From Armatimonadota bacterium (GTDB lineage Bacteria; Armatimonadota; Armatimonadia; Armatimonadales; Capsulimonadaceae), in assembly GCA_019239955.1 (NCBI GenBank), contig JAFAZD010000071.1, forward strand, positions 1-48,725: DNA of 48,725 bases. The letters run 5' to 3'. The notes beneath the pieces are model-generated. The model was not told the DNA's origin. It ran no database searches and was given only the letters and a program-made list of their open reading frames with translations. Positions 17,804 through 24,755 of the stretch are shown here, in pieces. Numbering within the stretch: position 1 is the stretch's first letter; every line of letters starts with the position of its first letter. The position numbers were made by a program, and so were the translations under genes.

Positions 17804-19116
17804 GGGGCCTCGGGCGCAAAGAAGTGGCGATCATCCGGCCGCCGGCCGCGCTGCTCACCCGGGCGGCGGCGGCGCTGGCCTACGCGGTGGTCGTGGTCCT
17901 CCTCGGCTGGATGGCGGTCGTTCAGCCGATGGGCGACATCGCGCTGATATACGTGGTCATGTTCTGGACCCTGGCCTGGCGTCGCCCGGCGGTGGCGCTG
18001 ATGCTGGTCTTCGCGTCGGCCCCCTTCCAAAACGACATTTCGGGGGGCGGCCCGGCGCGCTTCTCCATCGCGGAAGTCAACATGACCCTGACGGTGCCGG
18101 TGATGCTGGTGCGCCGGTCCTTGGACCGGCGGCCGGTGGCGCTGGGGCCGATCGCGATCCCGGTGTTTTCCTACTTCGCTGTCTGCGTATACTCCTCGCT
18201 GGCGAACGGACATGGCGGGGACGTCCTGGTCCCGCTGTTCCAGATGTTTTTGTACCTGGTGGTGGCCGTGGTGATTTTCTCCTCATTGGTCGACCGGGAG
18301 GAGGATCTGCTGCTGTCGCTGAATGGCGCCGTTCTGGTCGGCGTCTTCCTGTCCCTGGCGTGTCTGGTCATGAAGTCGAACTATTTCCTCGGCCTGAACA
18401 AGAACGGCGCGGGGGCCTCCCTATCGTGCGCGCTCCTGATCGGCTTTGAGCTCTGGCTGACCGCGAACACGCCCCGCCGCCGGGGCTGGCTGCTGGCGGC
18501 CGTAGTCGTCACGGCCGCCGGCCTGATCTTCACCCTGTCGCGCGGCTCCTGGATGGGAGCGCTCGCGGGCGTCTTCGTGATTACCGCCCTGCGCCGGCGC
18601 TTCCAGCTGCTGCTGCGCCTCTTGATGATTTTGGGGCCGCTGGCCGCCATCTGCTGGCAGTTCATGCCGTCGGAGTCCAAGACGTACGCTACGAATTTCG
18701 ACCAAAACAATTGGAACATCCACCAGCGCTACGCGTCGATACACATCGCCCAGCATTTTTTTGAACAAAGCCCGGTCTATGGAGTCGGCATCGGGCTGCG
18801 CAAGCAGTACGACGCCACCAACCTGTTCTGGTTTACACTCGCGGAGACCGGCGTGCTCGGGCTGGCCGCCTTTGTGCTGCTTCACCTGACGTTCTTTCGG
18901 ATGGTCTGGAGTGGCCGCAGACTCATCAGACCGCATGAGATGCCGTTCTCACTGCTGGCGGTGGGCGGCGCGCTGGTGCTGGACCAACTGGTGCATGGCA
19001 TGGTGGACCATTACTGGAGTCGCGGGGCCATCACGATGGCGTGGGCATCGGCCGGGATGGCGACGCGGGCGTGGGGCGACGCACGCCGGCGCGCCGATCG
19101 AGGGAGAATCACATGA
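17797..19116 (+). CDS. O-antigen ligase/polymerase family membrane protein, second
   Basis: 439 residues from GTG 17797, which overlaps the previous stop; GTG 17824 is an alternative. About ten membrane helices with short loops; FTLSRGSWMGALAGVFVI matches the RG(S/P)W motif of the O-antigen ligase superfamily. In the large loop the family's H-N-x-Y-L motif is replaced by TNLFWFTLAETGVLG, so the usual His is missing here, unlike the protein at 13652-14920. It may have a different acceptor or be a non-classical member. It overlaps the next start by 4 bp. Confidence 0.75.
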   Translation: MLRGLGRKEVAIIRPPAALLTRAAAALAYAVVVVLLGWMAVVQPMGDIALIYVVMFWTLAWRRPAVALMLVFASAPFQNDISGGGPARFSIAEVNMTLTVPVMLVRRSLDRRPVALGPIAIPVFSYFAVCVYSSLANGHGGDVLVPLFQMFLYLVVAVVIFSSLVDREEDLLLSLNGAVLVGVFLSLACLVMKSNYFLGLNKNGAGASLSCALLIGFELWLTANTPRRRGWLLAAVVVTAAGLIFTLSRGSWMGALAGVFVITALRRRFQLLLRLLMILGPLAAICWQFMPSESKTYATNFDQNNWNIHQRYASIHIAQHFFEQSPVYGVGIGLRKQYDATNLFWFTLAETGVLGLAAFVLLHLTFFRMVWSGRRLIRPHEMPFSLLAVGGALVLDQLVHGMVDHYWSRGAITMAWASAGMATRAWGDARRRADRGRIT

Positions 19117-20249
19117 GAGCCGCACTTTCTTTTTCCGGATGTCATCGGCGGGCCGGGGTCGAGCGTATCATGCTGGAATGTGCGCTGTTCCTGGCCTCGC
19201 GGGGCCATGAGATTGACGTCTTCGCTCACGATTATGACCCCGACGAGGCCTCGGGGCTGCGCTTCCACTACGTCCCCATGCGCCAGCAGCCGTTCTTCCT
19301 GCGGGATCAGTCGTTCTTCCGGGAATGCACGCGGCGGCTGGACCCGGGCGCTTACGACGTGATGGGCACGTTCGGCTCCGTGTGCCCGGTCGGCGGGGTG
19401 CATTTCGTGCAGAGCGTCCACAGCGCCTGGCTGGAGCGCAGTCGCACGCTGCGCGCTCCGCTCTCGGCGGCCCGCATCGGCCAGCGCCTCAACCCCCTCC
19501 ACCGGGTCCTGCTGGACCTGGAGGAGTACCACTTCCGCCAGCACCGGTACCGCAAGGTCATCGCCACCACGCCCCAGATTCGGGATGACCTGAAACGCTT
19601 TTATGGCGTTCCAGAGGAGGACATTGTCATCATCCCCAACGGCTTCTCGCCGTCGGAGTTCAGCCCGGAGCGCCGGGAGGCGCGGCGAAGCGAGGCGCGC
19701 GCACATCTGGGGCTGCGGCCGGAGAACGTCGTGCTGCTGTTCGCGGCCAACGAATTGGAGCGCAAAGGCTACGGCACCATCCTTTCCGCGCTGCGCCGGC
19801 TCCGGCGGCCGGAGGTGCGGCTGCTGGTCGTCGGAAAGCCGGACGTTTCGCTGGTGCGCCGGCAGGCGGCGCAGGCGGGTGTTGGGGATCAGGTCATCGC
19901 CTGCGGCCCGACCCGGGATGTCGCGCTCTACCATGCCGCCAGCGACCTCTTCGTCCTGCCGACGCAGTACGAGGCGTATTGTCTGGCTATTCTCGAGGCC
20001 CTGGGGAGCGGCCTTCCCGTCGTCACCACCCGCGTTCCCGGGGCGCAGGATGCCATTCAGGTCGGCGTCAACGGCGCGCTGATCGATGATCCGCGCAGCG
20101 GCGACCAGCTCGCCGCCGCCCTGGAGCCACTGTTGGAAGAGGGGCCGCGCGCCGCACTCTCCGCGGCGGCGCCGGGGACGGCCCGCCAGTACCAGTGGCC
20201 GGTCGTCTTGAAACGCTACGAGCAGCTGCTCCTGGACTGCCGGAATTAG
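19113..20249 (+). CDS. GT4-type glycosyltransferase
   Basis: 378 residues from ATG 19113 (MRAALSFSGCHRRAGVERIM). Earlier codons in the same frame overlap the membrane-protein gene and are not supported. The glycine loop is RRAGVERIMLECALFLASRG. The donor domain begins at LLFAANELERKGYGTIL, and the EX7E motif is in QYEAYCLAILEALGSG, then LPVVTTRVPGAQDAI. It is coupled to the previous gene by ATGA and has the same cytoplasmic glycan-assembly role as its neighbours. Confidence 0.85.
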   Translation: MRAALSFSGCHRRAGVERIMLECALFLASRGHEIDVFAHDYDPDEASGLRFHYVPMRQQPFFLRDQSFFRECTRRLDPGAYDVMGTFGSVCPVGGVHFVQSVHSAWLERSRTLRAPLSAARIGQRLNPLHRVLLDLEEYHFRQHRYRKVIATTPQIRDDLKRFYGVPEEDIVIIPNGFSPSEFSPERREARRSEARAHLGLRPENVVLLFAANELERKGYGTILSALRRLRRPEVRLLVVGKPDVSLVRRQAAQAGVGDQVIACGPTRDVALYHAASDLFVLPTQYEAYCLAILEALGSGLPVVTTRVPGAQDAIQVGVNGALIDDPRSGDQLAAALEPLLEEGPRAALSAAAPGTARQYQWPVVLKRYEQLLLDCRN

Positions 20250-20265
20250 GCCCGCTCACAAAGCT

Positions 20266-21489
20266 ATGTCATCTACGGTTATGTCACCCGCCCGAATCCG
20301 AACGGCAGTACGCCGGCCCCCTCACGTACTCGTGGACGCCCGCTTTTCCGCGCGACGGCGTGGCGGCGACCGCTGTCGCTACGAGCTGGCCGCCCATCTC
20401 AGCGATCACGCCGCCGCCCGCTACACCTTTCTGACCTACGCGGACACGCAGGCGATGCTGCTGGACCGCTGCCACGACGCCCAGACCGTCACCACCGACA
20501 GCCGCCCGAACCGGCACCCGCAGGGGGACATTTTTGAGCACGTGTCGCTGCCGCTGACCGGGCGGCGCCTGCGCGCGGACATTTACCACGGCACATTCAA
20601 CATGCTCCCCCTGGCGGCACCGGCGCCGATCACTGTCCTGACGATACATGACATGGCCGTATTTGCCCACCCCGAGGCCTACGGCCGACGCTTCGCCGCC
20701 TACGGGCGCGCCCTCATCCGGGCGGGGGTCCGCCGGGCGACCCAGATTCTCAGCGTCTCCGACGCGACCGCGCGCGAAATCGTGCGCTATCTGCCCCACG
20801 CGGAAGGGAAGATCGTGACGATCCGAAACGGGGTGGGGAAGGAATTTGTCCAGGCCGCCTCATTGGGTGAGGCCGAGGTCGGGCCGGCCTGCTCCCGGCT
20901 CGGGATTCCCCGGCCCTACGTTCTGTTCGTCGGCAACCTGGAGCCCAAGAAGAATCTGCCGCGGCTGATCCAGGCGTTTCAGCGCCTGAAGGCCTCCAGC
21001 GGCCTGCCCCACACGCTGGTCATTGTCGGCGAGCGGCCTCCTGAGGGGCCGGACGGCGTCCCGGGCGGGGGGGAGCAATCTCGTGCGATCCACTTCGCCG
21101 GATACGTCGAGGACGCCGACCTGCCGGTGCTATACCGGGGCGCGGATCTTGTCGCCTACCCCTCCACCTACGAGGGTTTCGGCATGCCCGTCCTGGAAGG
21201 CATGGCCGCCGGCGCCCCGGTGCTGACCTCGTCCGTGTCCTCACTGCCCGAGGTGGCGGGCGGGGCGGCGATGCTGGTGGACCCGTATGACGTGGAGGAG
21301 ATCGCGGCCGGGCTGCACCGTGCGCTGACGGACCGGGCGTGGCGGGCAGGGGCGGCGGTCGCCGGCCCGGCGCGCGCCGCCGTTCTGTCATGGGCGGAGA
21401 ACGCGCGGCAGACCTCGGAAGTTTATCATCGGCTCTGGGAACGGGCTGCCGCGGAGGGGACTGCAGGGCGTGGCGGGAAGACCTCCTGA
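20266..21489 (+). CDS. GT4-type glycosyltransferase
   Basis: 407 residues. The pieces HGTFNMLPLAAPAPITVL, FVGNLEPKKNLPRLIQAF and the EX7E region TYEGFGMPVLEGMAAGAP, followed by LTSSVSSLPEVAGGAAMLVD, are the standard mannosyltransferase-like GT4 signature. A 16-bp gap separates it from the previous gene. Its start reads ATGTCATCT, the same nine bases that begin both Wzt genes and the acyltransferase gene at 31160. The stop overlaps the next ATG (TGATG). Confidence 0.87.
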   Translation: MSSTVMSPARIRTAVRRPPHVLVDARFSARRRGGDRCRYELAAHLSDHAAARYTFLTYADTQAMLLDRCHDAQTVTTDSRPNRHPQGDIFEHVSLPLTGRRLRADIYHGTFNMLPLAAPAPITVLTIHDMAVFAHPEAYGRRFAAYGRALIRAGVRRATQILSVSDATAREIVRYLPHAEGKIVTIRNGVGKEFVQAASLGEAEVGPACSRLGIPRPYVLFVGNLEPKKNLPRLIQAFQRLKASSGLPHTLVIVGERPPEGPDGVPGGGEQSRAIHFAGYVEDADLPVLYRGADLVAYPSTYEGFGMPVLEGMAAGAPVLTSSVSSLPEVAGGAAMLVDPYDVEEIAAGLHRALTDRAWRAGAAVAGPARAAVLSWAENARQTSEVYHRLWERAAAEGTAGRGGKTS

Positions 21490-22646
21490 TGCGTGTGCTG
21501 CTGATCTCCCACACGTGCCAGTCCCGCGTCGAGGGCCAGCCGAAGGCCGCCCAGCTCGCCGCCTGGAAAGGCCTTGATCTTCGGGTCCTCGTCCCCGACC
21601 GCTGGTACGAGTACGGGCGGTGGCGCCGCGCCGAGGCTCCCGAGGGGGCGGCCTACGCCTTCACGGCGGAACGAGTCGCGCTGCCGTGGACCGGGCCGGC
21701 ACAGTGGTATCTTCACTGGTACCCACGCTTGGCCGCCATACTGCGCGAATTCCGGCCCCACATCATCGACATCTGGGAAGAGCCCTACGGGCTGGTCAGT
21801 GCCCAAACATGCTGGCTGCGGAATCGAATCCTGCCGCAGACGAAGATTCTCTCCGAGACCGAGCAGAACATCAACAAGAATCTGCCGCTCCCTTTCGAGC
21901 GGTGCCGGGCGTACACCCTGCGCAACGCCGACTTTGCCGTCGGCCGCAACGCGGAAGCGGTCGCCGTACTGCGGTCAAAGGGCTTCACGGGGCCGGCGGC
22001 GGTTGTGCCGAACGCCGTTGATGCGGACCTTTTTCGCCCGATGGAACGCGCGGCCTGCCGCGCGGAACTGGGGTATCAGCCGACAGACTTTGTGGCCGGC
22101 TATGTCGGACGCCTCGTCGAGTCGAAGGGATTGATGGAGGCGGTGGACGCGCTCCCCCACTGCCCGGGGAACGTCCGCCTGTTGTTTGTCGGCGCCGGCG
22201 ATTTTAAAACGGACCTGGAGGAGCGCGCGCGCGATCTGGGGGTGAGCGAGCGGGTGCGTTTCCTGCCCGCCCGCCCTTTGACGGATCTGCCCAAGGTCAT
22301 GAACGCGCTGGACACGCTTCTGCTTGTGTCACGCACGACGCCGAGCTGGAAGGAACAGTTCGGCCGCGTGGTGATCGAGGCCAACGCGTGCGGCACGCCG
22401 GTGATCGGCTCCCGTTCGGGGGCCATACCGGAGGTGGTCGGCAATGCGGGCCTGATCGTCCCGGAGAAAGACCCCGTGGCTCTGGCCGCCGCCATCCGTG
22501 ACCTTGCGGACAACCCCCATCGGCGGAATGAACTGGGGGCAATCGGGCGAGCCCAGGTAGAAGCTAAGTTCACTTGGGCACGAGTCGCGGACCAAATGCA
22601 CGACATTTATAGCCAAATTTTAGATTCGAAGTGTGACCGCCCTTGA
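21489..22646 (+). CDS. GT4-type glycosyltransferase
   Basis: 385 residues from ATG 21489 (MRVLLISHTCQSRVEGQPKA); upstream codons in frame are a shadow of the previous gene. SETEQNINKNLPLPFERCR, GYVGRLVESKGLMEAVDAL and the EX7E region WKEQFGRVVIEANACGTP with GSRSGAIPEVVG define the two Rossmann halves. It is the last gene of the tightly packed first cluster; 410 bp of lower-GC sequence follow before the next gene. Confidence 0.85.
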   Translation: MRVLLISHTCQSRVEGQPKAAQLAAWKGLDLRVLVPDRWYEYGRWRRAEAPEGAAYAFTAERVALPWTGPAQWYLHWYPRLAAILREFRPHIIDIWEEPYGLVSAQTCWLRNRILPQTKILSETEQNINKNLPLPFERCRAYTLRNADFAVGRNAEAVAVLRSKGFTGPAAVVPNAVDADLFRPMERAACRAELGYQPTDFVAGYVGRLVESKGLMEAVDALPHCPGNVRLLFVGAGDFKTDLEERARDLGVSERVRFLPARPLTDLPKVMNALDTLLLVSRTTPSWKEQFGRVVIEANACGTPVIGSRSGAIPEVVGNAGLIVPEKDPVALAAAIRDLADNPHRRNELGAIGRAQVEAKFTWARVADQMHDIYSQILDSKCDRP

Positions 22647-22669
22647 GCCAAATCCGACAAGAGGAGTAT

Positions 22670-22696
22670 CCTGGGATGGTTTTCATGCTTCCCAGG
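22670..22696. promoter_or_regulatory. Candidate enhancer-binding dyad (or weak terminator)
   Basis: Arms CCTGGGA (22670-22676) and TCCCAGG (22690-22696) are perfect inverted repeats with 13 bp between. A second half-site TCCCAGG lies at 26833-26839, 66 bp upstream of the next sigma-54 promoter. The lack of a T-run argues against an intrinsic terminator. Confidence 0.3.
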
Positions 22697-22789
22697 CAAC
22701 AGGCAGAAACGACGTTTCTTGAGGCACATTCTGTGGTATATTGTCAGGACTTTATCGGAACTTCATCTTTTTGGCTGAGATCACGAGCT

Positions 22790-22806
22790 TTGGCATGGAA
22801 TTTGCT
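22790..22806 (+). promoter_or_regulatory. Candidate sigma-54 (-24/-12) promoter
   Basis: TTGGCATGGAATTTGCT: GG (22792-22793) and GC (22804-22805) are 10 bp apart. The predicted start is near 22817, leaving a 240-nt leader before the GT4 at 23057. Confidence 0.55.
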
Positions 22807-23056
22807 TATTCAGCATTGACCTGTTGGAACTGCTGTATCCTCAACATTTTTGCTCAAGGTGCAGACACACCCAAGCCGATTTCTTCTAACAGCACAAGCA
22901 GATGCTCGGGCGGTGAAGACAAGAATGTCCTATGGAACCCGTTCTACAGCGGGTCGCAGTATGATGGGCCGAGGAGACGGCGAAAAGACCGTTCGTCATC
23001 TATTATCATAGTATCGCAAACCGCTAGCCATGCAACTAGCTGAGGAAGTCAACGCC

Positions 23057-24226
23057 ATGCGGGTCGCACTCGTGCATGATGATCTGGTCCAAGCCGGCGG
23101 TGCCGAGCGCGTCACCGCCTGCTTGCATGACCTTTTCCCCCAAGCTCCGCTCTACACATCCATCTACGACCCTCGCGGGACTCTGCCCTGCTTCGCCACC
23201 ATGGATGTACGTACTTCCTTCCTTCAACGGTGGCCGCTGGCCTCACACCGTCTGCACAAGCTTGCCCTTCCTTTCTTTCCTGCTGCCTTCGAGGAATTTG
23301 ATTTCTCGAACTACGATCTCGTCCTCAGCTGCACCACCCGTTTTGCTAAAGGGGTCATCACCCAGCCGGAGACCTGTCACGTCTGCTACTGTCATACCCC
23401 TCCCCGATTCGCCTGGCGTCCCAATGATTATTTTGTGGGCAGTCCTCACGCCCGCCTGCTCACGCCGTTTATGCGTGGTATGATGCGCGACCTGCGCGTC
23501 TGGGATATCGCCAGTTCTCAGCGGGTTGACTACTTTGCGGCTAACTCTCACAACGTTGCCCGCCGCATTCGGAAAGTTTACCGGCGCGAGTCCACCGTCA
23601 TTTATCCCCCCGTGCAGACCAGTCGCTTTCTGCCCGCCCCCGCCCACGAGATCGGCCCACACTTTCTGATAGTCTCTCGCCTCGTAGGGTACAAGCGCGT
23701 GGATCTTGCGATTGAGGCCTGTAATCAACTGGGCCTCCCGCTGCGCGTGATCGGCACGGGGCCGGAGGAGGCCGCGCTGCGCCGCCTCGCCGGGCCAGGG
23801 GTCACGTTCCTGGGCAGAGTTCCGGACGGCGCAGTGGCGGCGGAGATGGCGCGCTGCCGGGCGCTGATTTTCCCTGGAGAGGAAGATTTCGGCCTGACGC
23901 CGCTGGAGGCGATGGCCTGCGGACGCCCGGTGGTGGCCTACGGGGCGGGGGGAGCAGTCGAGACGGTGGTGGATGGGGTGACGGGGGTGTTGTTCGCCCA
24001 GCAAACGCCGGAGTGTCTGGGGGCGGCGCTGCAAGTGGTTGGAACATTGCCGACGCCGCCGGGGGCGCTGCGCGCGCACGCGGAGCGGTTCGACACCGCC
24101 TCATTCATGCGGCAGATGTCCGCCTTTCTAGACGAGGCACTCGAGCAGCACCGGCGAACCTACCAAATGCCGCTGGAGTGGACCTCGCCCGACCGGCCCG
24201 AGGACCTTGTCGGCCGGTTCCGTTGA
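23057..24226 (+). CDS. GT4-type glycosyltransferase (WbaZ-like)
   Basis: 389 residues from ATG 23057 (MRVALVHDDLVQAGGAERV), with GAGGAAG about 8 bp upstream; the nine codons before it in frame are ignored. CYCHTPPRFAWRPNDYF and DYFAANSHNVARRIRKVYRR are the hallmark of WbaZ-type mannosyltransferases. The donor half has SRLVGYKRVDLAIEACNQ, FPGEEDFGLTPLEAMACG and VAYGAGGAVETV. The first half uses noticeably more A/T-ending codons than the very GC-rich last 450 bp, which hints at a mosaic origin. It stands alone between two regulatory regions. Confidence 0.88.
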   Translation: MRVALVHDDLVQAGGAERVTACLHDLFPQAPLYTSIYDPRGTLPCFATMDVRTSFLQRWPLASHRLHKLALPFFPAAFEEFDFSNYDLVLSCTTRFAKGVITQPETCHVCYCHTPPRFAWRPNDYFVGSPHARLLTPFMRGMMRDLRVWDIASSQRVDYFAANSHNVARRIRKVYRRESTVIYPPVQTSRFLPAPAHEIGPHFLIVSRLVGYKRVDLAIEACNQLGLPLRVIGTGPEEAALRRLAGPGVTFLGRVPDGAVAAEMARCRALIFPGEEDFGLTPLEAMACGRPVVAYGAGGAVETVVDGVTGVLFAQQTPECLGAALQVVGTLPTPPGALRAHAERFDTASFMRQMSAFLDEALEQHRRTYQMPLEWTSPDRPEDLVGRFR

Positions 24227-24479
24227 GAACTTAGCAGGGGACTGTCCGCCTTTCAGGCGGCAGAGCAATGTTGCCCTGCGAAGCAGGACTTTCTCCTGTT
24301 TGCCGAAGCATTATAAAATCCTGGGAATGCGAAGGCTGCCTTGAACCCGGCATTCCTCGTTCCATCCTCCGTTCTCGTTTCACCAAAAGGCCTTTAATAC
24401 CGCGCTTCCGCTTGCGGAAGTTTACTCCGCGGGATACACCAAGATGGAGGGTCTTGAGTACGGACATTCCAGGGGTTGC
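24227..24479. other. Non-coding stretch with several perfect hairpins
   Basis: No gene is recognisable. Three tight hairpins stand out: CCGCCT/AGGCGG near 24248, CCTGC-gaa-GCAGG near 24275 and CTTCCGC/GCGGAAG near 24408. They may belong to the left part of the IS200/IS605-type remnant ending near 24647, but I cannot fix a left end. Confidence 0.3.
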
Positions 24480-24647
24480 GGCCAGGAACGTGTAAAAATA
24501 ATCCTCAAATCGTCTATGTCAACAGGTGCAGGTTTGCTGACTTGTCCAGCAAAGCCAGTGCCGGGAATTGCCTTTGAGCGCTAACGTAGGGGGATGCCGC
24601 AAGCATTGCCCAAGAAGCCGCCTCTTTTACGAGGGGGGAGTTGTCAC
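24480..24647 (+). mobile_element. IS200/IS605-type right end with omegaRNA-like structure (remnant)
   Basis: The segment ends in GAAGCCGCCTC-ttttac-GAGGGGGGAGTTGTCAC (24614-24647, written here in parts). A GC-rich hairpin directly followed by GGAGTTGTCAC resembles, from memory, the conserved right ends of TnpB-bearing IS605/IS1341-like elements, where the same sequence forms the 3' end of the guide (omega) RNA. A second perfect hairpin TTTGCTG/CAGCAAA is at 24533-24553, and GCCGCAAGC at 24597-24605 also fits such RNAs. No TnpB or TnpA gene remains upstream, so this is an orphan end or a small non-autonomous derivative. Confidence 0.45.
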
Positions 24648-24755
24648 CGAAGGGGTAGGTCCCTCTAAGGTAACTGGTTTCGAGCCAAGACGGCACTGCT
24701 CTTGAGCGCCCATCTTGATTATTCGATAGCGAGCTACACAAGACCTATGACCTAA
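24648..24755. other. Non-coding stretch, nothing recognised
   Basis: Lower-GC sequence between the probable transposon end and the next gene. Short minus-strand ORFs cross it without recognisable content. I see no clear promoter or ribosome site for the gene at 24756. Confidence 0.3.

Larger units (their letters stand above)
22647..23056 (+). promoter_or_regulatory. Intergenic regulatory region with dyad and sigma-54 promoter
   Basis: 410 bp, clearly AT-richer than the genes on either side. It holds an inverted repeat CCTGGGA-N13-TCCCAGG (22670-22676 and 22690-22696) about 110 bp upstream of a sigma-54-like promoter, the usual distance for an activator site. It also holds the promoter and a leader of about 240 nt with small hairpins such as ACCCG/CGGGT near 22938. 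A 100-codon ORF at 22741-23043 has no recognisable content and crosses the promoter, so I do not call it. Confidence 0.4.

Noticed and set aside
22741-23043. 100-codon plus-strand ORF in the gap before the WbaZ-like gene
   Set aside because: It crosses the sigma-54 promoter, has no ribosome site of note and no recognisable domain.
24514-24741. 75-codon minus-strand ORF with somewhat protein-like sequence
   Set aside because: It overlaps the IS605-type right-end structure and I recognise no family, so it is more likely chance.
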